Source of the DNA: Phycisphaera mikurensis
Lineage (GTDB): Bacteria; Planctomycetota; Phycisphaerae; WQYP01
Direction of reading: 5' to 3'
Length of the DNA stretch: 55,982 bases
Assembly: GCA_022730455.1 (NCBI GenBank)
Contig: DZDI01000004.1
Coordinates: 1-55,982 of the forward strand
Position numbers and translations under genes: made by a program. Of this stretch, positions 27,203 to 36,170 are shown in pieces; within the stretch, counting starts at the first letter, position 1, and each line of letters begins with the position of its first letter. The notes under the pieces are model-generated. The model made no database searches, had not been told where the DNA came from, and saw only the letters and a program-made list of their open reading frames with translations.

Positions 27203-27234
27203 GATATTGTCAAATGACGTAGATCGACAATATC
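27203..27234. promoter_or_regulatory. Perfect 9-bp dyad upstream of GH27 gene
   Basis: GATATTGTC and GACAATATC are separated by 14 nt, 103-134 bp upstream of the GH27 ATG and downstream of the 27296 gene. There is no T-tract, so it is more like an operator than a terminator. Confidence 0.4.
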
Positions 27235-27295
27235 AGGCGGTCCGTTTTCAATGCCACGTTTGGTGATCGCGCCACCCCATTCGCCTGACACCATT

Positions 27296-28054
27296 CTAAG
27301 GGGATGTCGTTAGTTTGGGATGGTCCGCCGATGCCTGTCGAAGGAGATGAGCGATAAGCCCCGAATGCCCTGGTTCGGCGACAAATTCCAAACCTCCATC
27401 GTTTTGTAAATAAATGGTGTAAAGGATTCCGGGGCGGACGGGCTTGGCTACATACTGGCGCTGCACCACTTGGAGGCCAAGCGTTTTGGCGGCATGCCGC
27501 GATCGTATTAGCTTTTTGATCCTGTCCCAAAGCATAAGGGCAAACGGGTTGGGGGCACCTTGGCGTGGTTCAAGCACGCGCGGGACACCATCCTGGCTCA
27601 GCAGCGAAACGCCGTGGTCGGGAGCTTCTGTTTTGGAAAAGATATTGGTGAAGAACCCAATCGATTTGCCGCGCAGCACATCGCCGTCCTCTACAAATGA
27701 GTCAGCAAATTTAAGTACGTAACCTCCGATGTACGGTTCATCCCCGGGGATGATAATTTTTTTCAACGGCAGCGGAATCGGCTGCCCACTTTTAGAAAAG
27801 GTAAATTCACGCCATAAAATAGTGGTTTGCCCCACTCGACCGCGTCCGTTGACGGTCTGCCCATCCACCACCAGTTGGGCCTCGCGGGTTCGACCGGTAA
27901 GGCGCTTGATGACCGCTTTTAGTTCAGATTGTTCCTTTTTCAATGCGGCAATCTGCGCATCACGTGAGAAATAACGCTGGCTGAAATTGACGGCCAACGT
28001 GACAAATGTCGCTAGCACCACGATCCAGAAAATTCCGCGCCCCAATTTCATCAA
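27296..28054 (-). CDS. Unrecognised membrane-anchored protein
   Basis: This is a 252-residue protein of unknown family. A single N-terminal transmembrane helix (about 6-24, GIFWIVVLATFVTLAVNF) is followed by a short coiled coil (about 30-58, AQIAALKKEQSELKAVIKRL), as in MreC- or FtsB-like topology. The rest is a globular, probably periplasmic, beta-rich domain (REFTFSKSGQPIPLPLKKIIIPGDEPYIGGYVLKF and a C-terminal GILYTIYLQNDGGLEFV). No catalytic motif stands out. It is the fourth gene of a compact minus-strand series starting at ptsI, 29 bp after the previous stop, and is likely co-transcribed. Confidence 0.65.
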   Translation of the reverse strand: MMKLGRGIFWIVVLATFVTLAVNFSQRYFSRDAQIAALKKEQSELKAVIKRLTGRTREAQLVVDGQTVNGRGRVGQTTILWREFTFSKSGQPIPLPLKKIIIPGDEPYIGGYVLKFADSFVEDGDVLRGKSIGFFTNIFSKTEAPDHGVSLLSQDGVPRVLEPRQGAPNPFALMLWDRIKKLIRSRHAAKTLGLQVVQRQYVAKPVRPGILYTIYLQNDGGLEFVAEPGHSGLIAHLLRQASADHPKLTTSP

Positions 28055-28083
28055 ACCACCTTATGCCCATGGCCGCTGAATAA

Positions 28084-29664
28084 CTAACGAATCAGTGGTG
28101 CCGTTAATGCTTTAAGTCGATCGTGCCAGAGACGGGTCATTTTGACGAAGGTCGTAGGTACCCATTGAGAGCCGTCGCCTGCAATGTATTTCAACAGGCG
28201 ACCATGACTGGTAACCCACATTTTTGATTCGTACGGGTCCATAAGATCAGTCACCAGAAATGCGCGTTCCATCCGGCCGCCGACCGGTACGGTGGCATGC
28301 GATTGCACCGATAATATGCGTAAGGCAGGTCGCTGCCCTCTGCGATTGTACGACACCATCGCAAGCGGCTTACATTTACGCAGGTTCACCAGATGTGGCC
28401 AGAATAGTTTGAGAATCGGCGGCATAAATGCGGGCATCGCAGGCCGAAGGACAAAACGCACAGGCCGATTGGGCACTCCGGCCACAATGTGACTGATAGT
28501 CCGTACCACATGCACGTGCGTGCGGTAGATGTACCCGTCGGTTGGGTTACCGTGTGAATCAAGAATGGGAAAATAACCTGTGGTACTCTGCCCCACTTCC
28601 GTCACCCAGTGAGTATCGTAATTGGGATAAAGGGGGTGCAGTTTGACGAGGTGAGGCTTGCGCGTTTTGGGGTTGACGACAATGCGTTGCGCGTGAAGCT
28701 CGGCCACGATCGGATTGTTAAACGGGAGCATGGTCTCGACCGAATCCGTCCACAGTGAAACGTGGGTGGGTGGGCTTTGGGCTCCGGGCTGGTGCGTAAA
28801 CGCCCAAAAATATGTTTCCTTGTGAAAAATGTCGGTACCATTTTTCAGAAATACCCGACTGTTGACTGAGCAGAATACGCCATAAAGTCCATCACGTTTA
28901 CCGCGATAATTTTGGATGGCAACATAACCAAGCGGGTGGCCGTAGGCTTTAATTTGAAACAGGCGCGTGCCGAGATGAATCTTCTTGAGCAATTTTCCGG
29001 CGGATATGGTTTTGAGCCACAGTTTGGCCCGATGGACGGCCGCCAGACGTAATTTGGCCTCCTCCCGGATGTGAATGAATCGGAACGATTTAAGGACACG
29101 TGCGAACATGGTTTTTGCGCCGGTCTGCAAATCGCCGGGGCTGAAGAATGTGATTAGGAATATTTCCTTCGGGTTTTTTTCGATGAGCGCCTGTTGTCTC
29201 AAGATGGACACCGGATGTTTGTTGGAAACGGCCTGAAATCGGATGGTAAAGAGCACCGCTTTGTGACCGGAAATGACAGCGGGCTTCCGCACCAGAACCC
29301 GGACTTTTTTGTACGTCTGACGGTCGGCAGCCAGCGACTCTTTAACGATCTGTTTCAACTTGACCGGACTGGCAAAAAAGCTCTGGTGCACGATAAGCCC
29401 CCATCGCAATGGGGCGTAGGTGAAGCTGACAATATCGTTACCTTTGCGTGCGTAAACAACAGAATCGCGCGGTGAGCGAAGAATAAATCCATCGGCGTCA
29501 TCGCGCCAGGCAGGTGCCAGTTTGGTATCCAATCCCGCACAACGCGCTACCGGCGAAAAACAGAATGGCCCTGCGAGTATAAAAAGAATCAGACCGAACA
29601 ATAATTTATTTTTACTAAGACATTGGGAGGGACTGCGGTAGGTGGGATGGCTTTGTTTTAACAC
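28084..29664 (-). CDS. Unrecognised secreted protein
   Basis: This is a 526-residue protein of unknown family. An N-terminal hydrophobic segment (about 20-40, LLFGLILFILAGPFCFSP, then CAG) looks like a Sec signal peptide. The first part of the mature protein (about 50-190) resembles PsbP/Mog1-like stress-type domains in its strand pattern (ADGFILRSPRDSVVYARKGNDI, HKAVLFTIRFQ, FARVLKSFRFI), a weak impression. The C-terminal half has aromatic and basic residues and no motif I know. It lies between two membrane proteins in the ptsI series, so a role at the cell envelope is plausible. Confidence 0.62.
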   Translation of the reverse strand: MLKQSHPTYRSPSQCLSKNKLLFGLILFILAGPFCFSPVARCAGLDTKLAPAWRDDADGFILRSPRDSVVYARKGNDIVSFTYAPLRWGLIVHQSFFASPVKLKQIVKESLAADRQTYKKVRVLVRKPAVISGHKAVLFTIRFQAVSNKHPVSILRQQALIEKNPKEIFLITFFSPGDLQTGAKTMFARVLKSFRFIHIREEAKLRLAAVHRAKLWLKTISAGKLLKKIHLGTRLFQIKAYGHPLGYVAIQNYRGKRDGLYGVFCSVNSRVFLKNGTDIFHKETYFWAFTHQPGAQSPPTHVSLWTDSVETMLPFNNPIVAELHAQRIVVNPKTRKPHLVKLHPLYPNYDTHWVTEVGQSTTGYFPILDSHGNPTDGYIYRTHVHVVRTISHIVAGVPNRPVRFVLRPAMPAFMPPILKLFWPHLVNLRKCKPLAMVSYNRRGQRPALRILSVQSHATVPVGGRMERAFLVTDLMDPYESKMWVTSHGRLLKYIAGDGSQWVPTTFVKMTRLWHDRLKALTAPLIR

Positions 29665-29741
29665 GCCTGGTATATCTCCGTGCTGAACATGGCGGGGCGA
29701 TCCGAGTCGCTGCCAATAACTCTTGGGTTTTATCTTTTACG

Positions 29742-30353
29742 CTATGGGTTCTGGTGCGCCAAGCGAGCGGCAACGCTCAAAAATATCTCCTTGTCGTAAA
29801 CCGACAGGCTATGCCCATATCCGAACACTACCACATGAAACCGTCCCCCACCGATAGATCGCGCCATAAGGAAGCGGATGCCATCAATCGGCGGCTTACC
29901 CGGTGCTGCGGCTGGAGTATGGGTCGCGACGCGATGACTTCGCCATATCAGCAGCGGTATACCCATAAAGCTCTCAATGGCTGGCTTGGGTGTTGCCCAT
30001 CCATGAGAATGGGGGAAGAGTTGGCGGATAAACGGGCTGGCGTGGACCGTGGTGGAACCAGAACCGACGATCGACTCTCTCGTCGCGTTGAAGAAAGCCA
30101 GCATAATGTGATGGTGCCCTGGTTGATGCCATATATAAGTGGCAGCATCCGACGGGAGGGCATTTGCAACGGGCAACCGAGTTGCCATCGCCCCGCTCGG
30201 CAGCAGAGTCTTATACCACGGCCCGCGCAGCGCACGCCGGTAAGCCATGGATCCTCTGGCGGCAAGTAAAGCGACCCCCAGCAATATAAGCATCAGTATG
30301 GCCAGTGCCTGGTTTCGGAAGGTCGGATTGGCTACATCAAAATAACGGGCCAC
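29742..30353 (-). CDS. Unrecognised membrane-anchored protein following ptsI
   Basis: This is a 203-residue protein of unknown family with one N-terminal transmembrane helix (about 13-33, NQALAILMLILLGVALLAA). The outer part has a His-rich patch (WHQPGHHHIML) and a C-terminal hydrophobic strand pair (FHVVVFGYGHSLSVY). The ATG is only 2 bp from the ptsI stop, which implies translational coupling. The next two genes downstream are also envelope proteins, so the set may work together. No link to sugar transport is visible in the sequence itself. Confidence 0.62.
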   Translation of the reverse strand: MARYFDVANPTFRNQALAILMLILLGVALLAARGSMAYRRALRGPWYKTLLPSGAMATRLPVANALPSDAATYIWHQPGHHHIMLAFFNATRESIVGSGSTTVHASPFIRQLFPHSHGWATPKPAIESFMGIPLLIWRSHRVATHTPAAAPGKPPIDGIRFLMARSIGGGRFHVVVFGYGHSLSVYDKEIFLSVAARLAHQNP

Positions 30354-30355
30354 AG

Positions 30356-32137
30356 TCAGGCTTCCTGCGAATAATGGGCCAATTTAGATACATCATCGCG
30401 ATAGTAATCCGGATGATAACGACGCATCTCGTCATGCAGCAGGTTGAGAATATGATGTGCATGCTCAAGCTTTAGCGTTTTGTTGGCAACTTTTTCCGCC
30501 TGCTTTACCGTGATTTGGCGAATGAGTTGTTTGATTTCCGGGATATTGTTGGGCGTGATGGAGAGCGTGCGCAACCCTAAGCCCACCAACAGCATAGTGT
30601 AGTCCGGATCGCCCCCCATTTCGCCACAGAGCGATACATTTTTCGCTTCTGCTTTTCCAGCCCGCTGTACCCGCCGAATTAAGCGGATCACAGCCGGATG
30701 GGCGCCCGTAAAGAGCGAAGCCACGTGCTGATTGCCACGATCCACCGCCAAGGTGTATTGAATGAGGTCGTTGGACCCGATGGATACAAAATCAGAATCC
30801 CGTATATAGGGTTTGGGCATCAGGGCAGTGGATGGAACCTCAATCATCATGCCGACGCGAATGTAACGGTTGTAGGCAATCCCCTCTTCATCCAAATCTT
30901 CCATGGTGTCCTTAAGCACCATCTTGGCTTGGCGCAATTCCATCATATTGCAGATCATGGGAAACATAATCCGAACATCTCCATGCACACTGGCGCGGAG
31001 AATGGCACGCAACTGAACCTTGAACATGTCCTGATTTGCAAGGCAAAGGCGAATCGAGCGACGCCCGAGAAAAGGATTCGATTCCGCCGGCAAATCCAAA
31101 TGAGGGGTAGATTTATCGGCGCCCAAATCCAGTGTGCGGATAACCACGGGTTTACCTGCCAAACGCCGCACTACTTCCGTGTACGCGGCGTAGTGATCGT
31201 CCTCAGTGGGGGATTTTTCATGCCCCAGATAAAGAAATTCCGTTCGATAAAGCCCAATACCCAGGGCACCTTTCTGCAGCGCCTGGTCCACCTCGTGTGG
31301 AAATTCAATATTGGCCATCAGTGTGATATCGGCACCGTCCTTGGTGCGAGCTGGTTGATCACGCAATTGCTCCAGTTCGCTGGCATGCCGCATCTGGCGT
31401 TCTGCGAGAATGCGAGCTTCATCAATGGTCAGCGGATCGGGATCAACGGTCACCTTACCTTCGTGACCATTGATTATGATGATGTCGCCGGTACGCACTT
31501 CATGGACGATGCCATCGACACCTACAACGGCGGGAATGCCGAGCGAACTCGCGATGATCGCCGTGTGGCTGGTCTTGCCGCCGGATTCAATGGCGATACC
31601 GCGAACCATGGTTTTGTCGAGGGATGCGGTTTGCGATGGGGTCAGATCGCTGGCGATCAGAATAACCGGCTCTGTGAGTTCTCCAATCCGCAATCGCTCA
31701 GCCCCGGTCAATTTTGACAGCAGCCGCCGCTCAATGTCGTAAATATCCTTCACGCGGTCCCGAAAGTACGCGTCGGAATGGTCGGTGAATATTTTGGCAT
31801 AATCCCGTAAGGCGCGGTAAACCGCGTACTCTGCGGAGTAATTTTGGCTGTTAATCAAATTGATGAAGGTGCGGATGAGCTCCGGGTCATTGAGCAGGCC
31901 GAGATGAAAGTCAAAAATCGCCCCGGTCTCTTTGCCCAAGTGGCGTGAAGTTTGGTCCCGAAGTTCTCGGACTTCCTCACTGCTTGCGGCGATAGCGACT
32001 TGAAGCTTTTGCTTTTCAGCTTCGACAGCAGTGCCGGCAACGGTATGAGAACCGATCTTCAGTTGGTCATCGGAAATGACGAGCGCCTTGGCAACCGCTA
32101 CGCCACTTGAGACCCCTATACCCTGAAGAACGTCCAT
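30356..32137 (-). CDS. ptsI: Phosphoenolpyruvate-protein phosphotransferase (PTS enzyme I)
   Basis: Enzyme I takes phosphate from phosphoenolpyruvate and passes it to HPr, starting the sugar phosphotransfer or a regulatory PTS chain. The 593-residue protein is near the usual ~575. The phospho-His is in GGKTSHTAIIA (His191), followed by the swivel domain (IIINGHEGKVTVDP) and the PEP-binding barrel (LYRTEFLYLG, VIRTLDLGADK, GSNDLIQYTLAVDRGN, LCGEMGGD). All are intact. No HPr or EII gene is in the window. Planctomycetes often have few PTS permeases, so a regulatory role is possible, which is inference. Confidence 0.95.
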   Translation of the reverse strand: MDVLQGIGVSSGVAVAKALVISDDQLKIGSHTVAGTAVEAEKQKLQVAIAASSEEVRELRDQTSRHLGKETGAIFDFHLGLLNDPELIRTFINLINSQNYSAEYAVYRALRDYAKIFTDHSDAYFRDRVKDIYDIERRLLSKLTGAERLRIGELTEPVILIASDLTPSQTASLDKTMVRGIAIESGGKTSHTAIIASSLGIPAVVGVDGIVHEVRTGDIIIINGHEGKVTVDPDPLTIDEARILAERQMRHASELEQLRDQPARTKDGADITLMANIEFPHEVDQALQKGALGIGLYRTEFLYLGHEKSPTEDDHYAAYTEVVRRLAGKPVVIRTLDLGADKSTPHLDLPAESNPFLGRRSIRLCLANQDMFKVQLRAILRASVHGDVRIMFPMICNMMELRQAKMVLKDTMEDLDEEGIAYNRYIRVGMMIEVPSTALMPKPYIRDSDFVSIGSNDLIQYTLAVDRGNQHVASLFTGAHPAVIRLIRRVQRAGKAEAKNVSLCGEMGGDPDYTMLLVGLGLRTLSITPNNIPEIKQLIRQITVKQAEKVANKTLKLEHAHHILNLLHDEMRRYHPDYYRDDVSKLAHYSQEA

Positions 32138-32574
32138 GAAGGCCTCATTCCAAAAAGAGAGTCAGGACACCGCAAGAGTCTAACGACATCGGCGCCTGAT
32201 CGATTGCATCCGACCGATTGCTCAAACTGGCCGGAAGTATATCTGCTATCATCGTTTGAATCCAGCGAAACGCTGCAGGCGAGGGTCTAAATCACCATGG
32301 GGATGACGACGGGGCTATGGGCCGTCCCGTATGCGCCGCAAAGCCATCTGTGCGATGTCACAGCGGAACAAATGTGCATGAAAAATAAAGCGCCGCACCG
32401 GCACGGAGGCCCGCAACCGCACCACGACGGCACCACGATCTGGACGGTCTCCCAAGCGCTTCGCAACCCGGCTGGACAACCTGAACAAACCACGTTAGCC
32501 AAGAGCCTGTCCAAGCCATAGCAGGGCTGCGATGTGCCGGAAACGCCTCGGATGAAAGGCGTCCGCAAAACCCT
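32138..32574. other. Intergenic region between ptsI and sigma gene
   Basis: About 437 bp. It holds an IS-end-like repeat (32503-32529) and otherwise only short unsupported ORFs on both strands. In the frame leading into the repeat on the minus strand, a short reading ...RHIAALL precedes it, similar to the reading before the related repeat at 39455-39481, so a transposase remnant may lie at 32503-32580. The promoter of ptsI should be here. Confidence 0.4.
32503..32529 (-). repeat. IS-end-like repeat family 2, copy 1
   Basis: This 27-bp segment (starting GAGCCTGTCC, ending CAGGGCTG) matches 39455-39481 at 22 of 27 positions in the same orientation. GAGxCTGTCC is a common tip of IS5-like elements. 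Confidence 0.45.
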
Positions 32575-33540
32575 TTAACGCCGTAGAATTTCCCCATCCA
32601 ATACCAATCGGAGTTTTTCAAGGGCGCGATTTTGAATCTGGCGGACGCGCTCCTTCGTAACACCGATCACTTGGCCGACCTCTTCGAGGGTAAGAGATTC
32701 AGTATTCATGGGCCTATTGACCGCAAAGCGAGCTTCAATGACTCGCTGCTCGACGTCGGTCAAATCCGCCCGATTACTGGAGATAATGCGATGCAACTCC
32801 TCAATCGCATCTTTGGCAACGGCTTGGCGGCGAAGTTCCATCTCGTTGGATCTTTCCATGGATGGATCAAATTCCGCCGGGAATAGGTTGTTGTAGCGAT
32901 TTGATTTCACCGCGACGCGGCTAAAGGCCTTGAGGATCGCCCGGCAAGCGTAGGTACTGAATTTAAAGCCGCGTGCCGCATCAAATTTTTCAACGGCCCG
33001 CAACAAGGCCATGTTTCCCTCGGAAACAAGCTCGCTGAAATCGACGTCCGACATGCGGGTGCGCTTGGCCATGGCTAAAACCAACGCCAAGTTGGCATTC
33101 GTGAGAATTTCGCGCGTTGCACGGCTGCGACGATGCCAAAGAACCACTTCACTGGCGACCTTGCGCCCCGGTGCCGCTTTGAGGCGTGCAACTGCCTGTT
33201 TGGTACGCATGCGAGCGTAATTGTAACGGAGAAACAAATGCTGCTCTTCTTTAGTGCTCAAAAGTGCCGAAGACGGCGCGGACGACCCATTGAGATCATC
33301 ATCCAGCATGGGGTGATACCACGAGGTGCTCGCCGCCGTGATGTCCATTCCTTCGTCATAAAGTGTTGCCTCGGCAGAGCGCTTCTTGAACAACGGGTTA
33401 TCCATATAGTCGATAGGAAGTGATATGGCCTCCAGGGCGACTTTCAATGAATCACCCTTCAGGTGCGAGAGAGCACGACGAAGTTTAGAGGGCAATTCTC
33501 GCAAGGTTAAAATGACGGGCGGGGGCGTTGCAACTGGCAT
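32575..33540 (-). CDS. Alternative sigma-70 family RNA polymerase sigma factor
   Basis: This 321-residue sigma factor of the RpoD/RpoH lineage is not ECF. Regions 1.2/2 are present (LFLRYNYARMR; ANLALVLAMAKR; DFSELVSEGNMALLRAVEKFD; GFKFSTYACRAILKAFSR), region 3 is reduced and diverged, and region 4 is intact (TDVEQRVIEARF; LTLEEVGQVIGVTKERVRQIQNRALEKLR). The N-terminal ~100 residues are not conserved and it lacks the long region 1.1 of the housekeeping factor. It probably serves a stress or developmental regulon. ATG 33540 has a strong GGAAGGAG upstream. IS-end-like repeats from two different families flank the gene. Confidence 0.9.
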   Translation of the reverse strand: MPVATPPPVILTLRELPSKLRRALSHLKGDSLKVALEAISLPIDYMDNPLFKKRSAEATLYDEGMDITAASTSWYHPMLDDDLNGSSAPSSALLSTKEEQHLFLRYNYARMRTKQAVARLKAAPGRKVASEVVLWHRRSRATREILTNANLALVLAMAKRTRMSDVDFSELVSEGNMALLRAVEKFDAARGFKFSTYACRAILKAFSRVAVKSNRYNNLFPAEFDPSMERSNEMELRRQAVAKDAIEELHRIISSNRADLTDVEQRVIEARFAVNRPMNTESLTLEEVGQVIGVTKERVRQIQNRALEKLRLVLDGEILRR

Positions 33541-34209
33541 ACGATACTCCTTCCAGTTTACTGTGCGGCCGTTAACTAATAACGCCGCATCAACTCAATA
33601 TACGGAGCAAATTCGGGACCCGATTGGCCAAAATGCAAACTTTTCCCCATCGCATAGCCATAACTATTTTATAATCATATGGTTGCAATTAAAATGCTTA
33701 TTTGAAATTTAAATTTGACTAACTGGACACATGCGAACTTTGCCGCGTGCTTAACGCCAAGTTGTCAGCCATCAAAGCCTCACAATCTGCCACGACGCCA
33801 CGATCGCAGCAGGAATGCCGCAGGGTGAATGCATACTCGGCACAGTTGGCGAAACGATGCAAAACATTCTGACGCATGCGAGCCACGAGTTATCCGCGTG
33901 ATGAACCGGCGTTTTCACGTCCGCATCATGCGCCAAACCACGGGCAACGGCCAGTGCCCTGTCACGTCTACAAATTAGGATTGATTGGCCTGACGCTGAA
34001 CCAGTACACCTTCCGAAACCCTTGACGGCGGCACCTCATTGGAGGAGTATAGTTGGCGGGATTGGAAGTTTTTAATAGCGTGGTTGAGGTGTTATGGGTT
34101 TTTCCCCCGCACGACTTGTTCCCAATACTAAATGCATGACCGAGCCGCCAGTTACCGGGAGAACAGATTCTTGAACAGTCGTTTATTTGTGCAGAGGAGT
34201 ATTAACCCT
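33541..34209. other. Intergenic region upstream of sigma and esterase genes
   Basis: About 670 bp between divergent genes. Around 33650-33720 it is very AT-rich and contains several TATAAT-like and TTGCAA-like hexamers on the minus strand, a likely promoter zone for the sigma gene, although no single pair is clearly best. An IS-end-like repeat is at 33953-33979. No convincing ORF. The esterase promoter should lie in the last 150 bp. Confidence 0.4.
33953..33979 (-). repeat. IS-end-like repeat, copy 2
   Basis: It is 24/27 identical to 3021-3047 (core CTGTCACGTCTACAAATTAG). No transposase fragment is recognisable beside this copy, so it looks like a solo terminus. Confidence 0.5.
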
Positions 34210-36084
34210 ATGGTTCACCGCGTATTAATATGTTTGATCGCCGTGCTGGCAGGCGCGGCCATGACCTGTCACACAGCACTTGCCAAAGCGTTACCCACCT
34301 CAAAACCAAAGCCGATGATCGGCCGCTATCCGTTGACATGGGCGTCGCTGCCGCATAAGAATGTGCCCAAGGGTCAGGTATTTTCATTTAAATTAAAAGC
34401 TAATACCATATTTCCTGATACGCGGCGGATCATCACCGTATATGTCCCTGCGGAATATAAGGCTCGAAAACCTGCCGCCGTCATGGTCTCGCTGGATGGC
34501 TGGGGGCCGTCTACCGTTTGTGATAACCTGATTTATAAAAAGCAGATGCCTGTGGTCATCGGCATAGGCGTTTCCGCCGGCGTCGCGCCGCCCGTCGGCG
34601 TTAAAATTACCACTGCCCAGTACAGCCAAATGGTGGTGTGGGGGCCCATTCCGACGACCAATGGTGTACCTGTCGACCCGCGCTGGAATCGCAGTTTTGA
34701 ATTTGACGGCGTCAGTGATCGTTTGGCACGGTTTCTCATGCAAGTGGTACTGCCCGCCGTGGAAAAACACCGCACACCAAGCGGTCTTCCCATTATTCTG
34801 ACCCGCAATCCCAACGAGCGTGCCATCATGGGTGGAAGCTCAGGTGGCATTGGGGCGTTCACTGCTGCATGGATGGATCCTGACGCCTTCCGCAGGGTAA
34901 ATACCGCGGTCGGCACTTTTGTCGATATGCGGGGTGGAAATTGGTATCCGCCGATCATTCGCAAAATGGATCCCAAGCCGCTACGGGTTTTTATGCAGTC
35001 TGGCTCACACGATGACTGGCCGGCCGGGCCGGAAATGGGTTCATGGCCATTGGGCAACCTTGCCTTGGAGCATGCGCTGAAATTTGCCGGATACGCCGTC
35101 GAGCATGCATGGGGTACCGGTGGCCATAATGGCAATCAGGAAACGTCCGTGCTCCCTCATGCGTTGCGGTGGTTATGGAAGGACTGGAAGCACCCAATTA
35201 AAACCGGCTGGTCCCACAACCCTGTGCTCCAAGCCATGTTGATTCCCGGGCAACACTGGCATTTGGTCACAAAGCGTTCGTTTTCTCCAGGGTATATGGC
35301 AGCGAACCAAAAAGGACAGGTATTTTTTCAGGATACCGTGAATGGGAACATTTATCGCCTTGCGCACCACGGCGATCCTCGGCTCTTTGTACATGCCAGT
35401 CCAGGGCTTAACGGCATGGCCTTTGGCCCCAACGGACGGCTGTACGTGGCAGACTCGGCAACCCATCAGATTGTGGCATATGCCGAGAACGGAAGCTCCA
35501 CCGTTGTAGCCAATGGCATCCGAGGTGCACAGTTGGTGGTGACGCATCGGCGGGTTGTCTATGTGGCGGGTAACACCAGTCGATTACGGCACACCGGAAT
35601 CATATGGCGGATTAACCCCGGCAAGAAACCCGTCGTTGTAGCGCATGGATTAAGATCCCTCAGCGGCATTATTTTGCGTCCCGATGATGGCTGGCTCTGC
35701 GCAGCTCAGGCGTACAATCACATGGGATACAGCTTCCAAGTTCGCTCCCAAGGCAACCTGAAATACCGCGAACCATACTATTGGTTTGAACAGGCGCCAT
35801 GGGCAGAGAACAGTGGCACACACCAATTGACGGTGGATCGCAATGGCTGGATTTATGCGGCCACCGTTTTGGGGGTACAAGTGCTGGACCACAGCGGTCG
35901 AGTCTCGGCGATTCTATCCGTACCGAGCGGCCGACCGGTGCTGGGCGTTTGCTTCGGAGGAACACATTTTCGATATCTCTTCGCAACCAATGGGAAACAC
36001 ATCTATGAGCGGCGGTTAAAGGCGCAGGGCATGCCTTCATGGCACAGACCGATCAGCCTGCCAGTGGGACTTGGAGAATCGTAA
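34210..36084 (+). CDS. Secreted esterase fused to SMP-30/gluconolactonase-like beta-propeller
   Basis: This is an exported two-domain protein of about 624 residues. The signal peptide is at about 1-26 (VLICLIAVLAGAAM). An alpha/beta hydrolase of the enterochelin-esterase/CE1 type follows (about 50-340), with nucleophile elbow GGSSGGIGAF (Ser near 208), acid region SGSHDDWPAGP and catalytic His in TGGHNGNQE. The second half (about 360-620) has propeller-like repeats (GLNGMAFGPNGRLYVADSATHQIVAY; QLTVDRNGWIYAATVLGVQVLD) of the SMP-30/gluconolactonase family. It probably de-esterifies plant or algal polysaccharides in the periplasm or outside the cell. ATG 34210 has AGAGGAG upstream. GH116 follows 86 bp later, probably in one operon. 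Confidence 0.85.
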   Translation: MVHRVLICLIAVLAGAAMTCHTALAKALPTSKPKPMIGRYPLTWASLPHKNVPKGQVFSFKLKANTIFPDTRRIITVYVPAEYKARKPAAVMVSLDGWGPSTVCDNLIYKKQMPVVIGIGVSAGVAPPVGVKITTAQYSQMVVWGPIPTTNGVPVDPRWNRSFEFDGVSDRLARFLMQVVLPAVEKHRTPSGLPIILTRNPNERAIMGGSSGGIGAFTAAWMDPDAFRRVNTAVGTFVDMRGGNWYPPIIRKMDPKPLRVFMQSGSHDDWPAGPEMGSWPLGNLALEHALKFAGYAVEHAWGTGGHNGNQETSVLPHALRWLWKDWKHPIKTGWSHNPVLQAMLIPGQHWHLVTKRSFSPGYMAANQKGQVFFQDTVNGNIYRLAHHGDPRLFVHASPGLNGMAFGPNGRLYVADSATHQIVAYAENGSSTVVANGIRGAQLVVTHRRVVYVAGNTSRLRHTGIIWRINPGKKPVVVAHGLRSLSGIILRPDDGWLCAAQAYNHMGYSFQVRSQGNLKYREPYYWFEQAPWAENSGTHQLTVDRNGWIYAATVLGVQVLDHSGRVSAILSVPSGRPVLGVCFGGTHFRYLFATNGKHIYERRLKAQGMPSWHRPISLPVGLGES

Positions 36085-36170
36085 TTAACTGCAATATTGC
36101 CTGAAACGGTCCCAGCGCCGTGGTGATCGTACCTCAGACTATGTCCCCCTTAAGAAAGGAAAACAACGTC

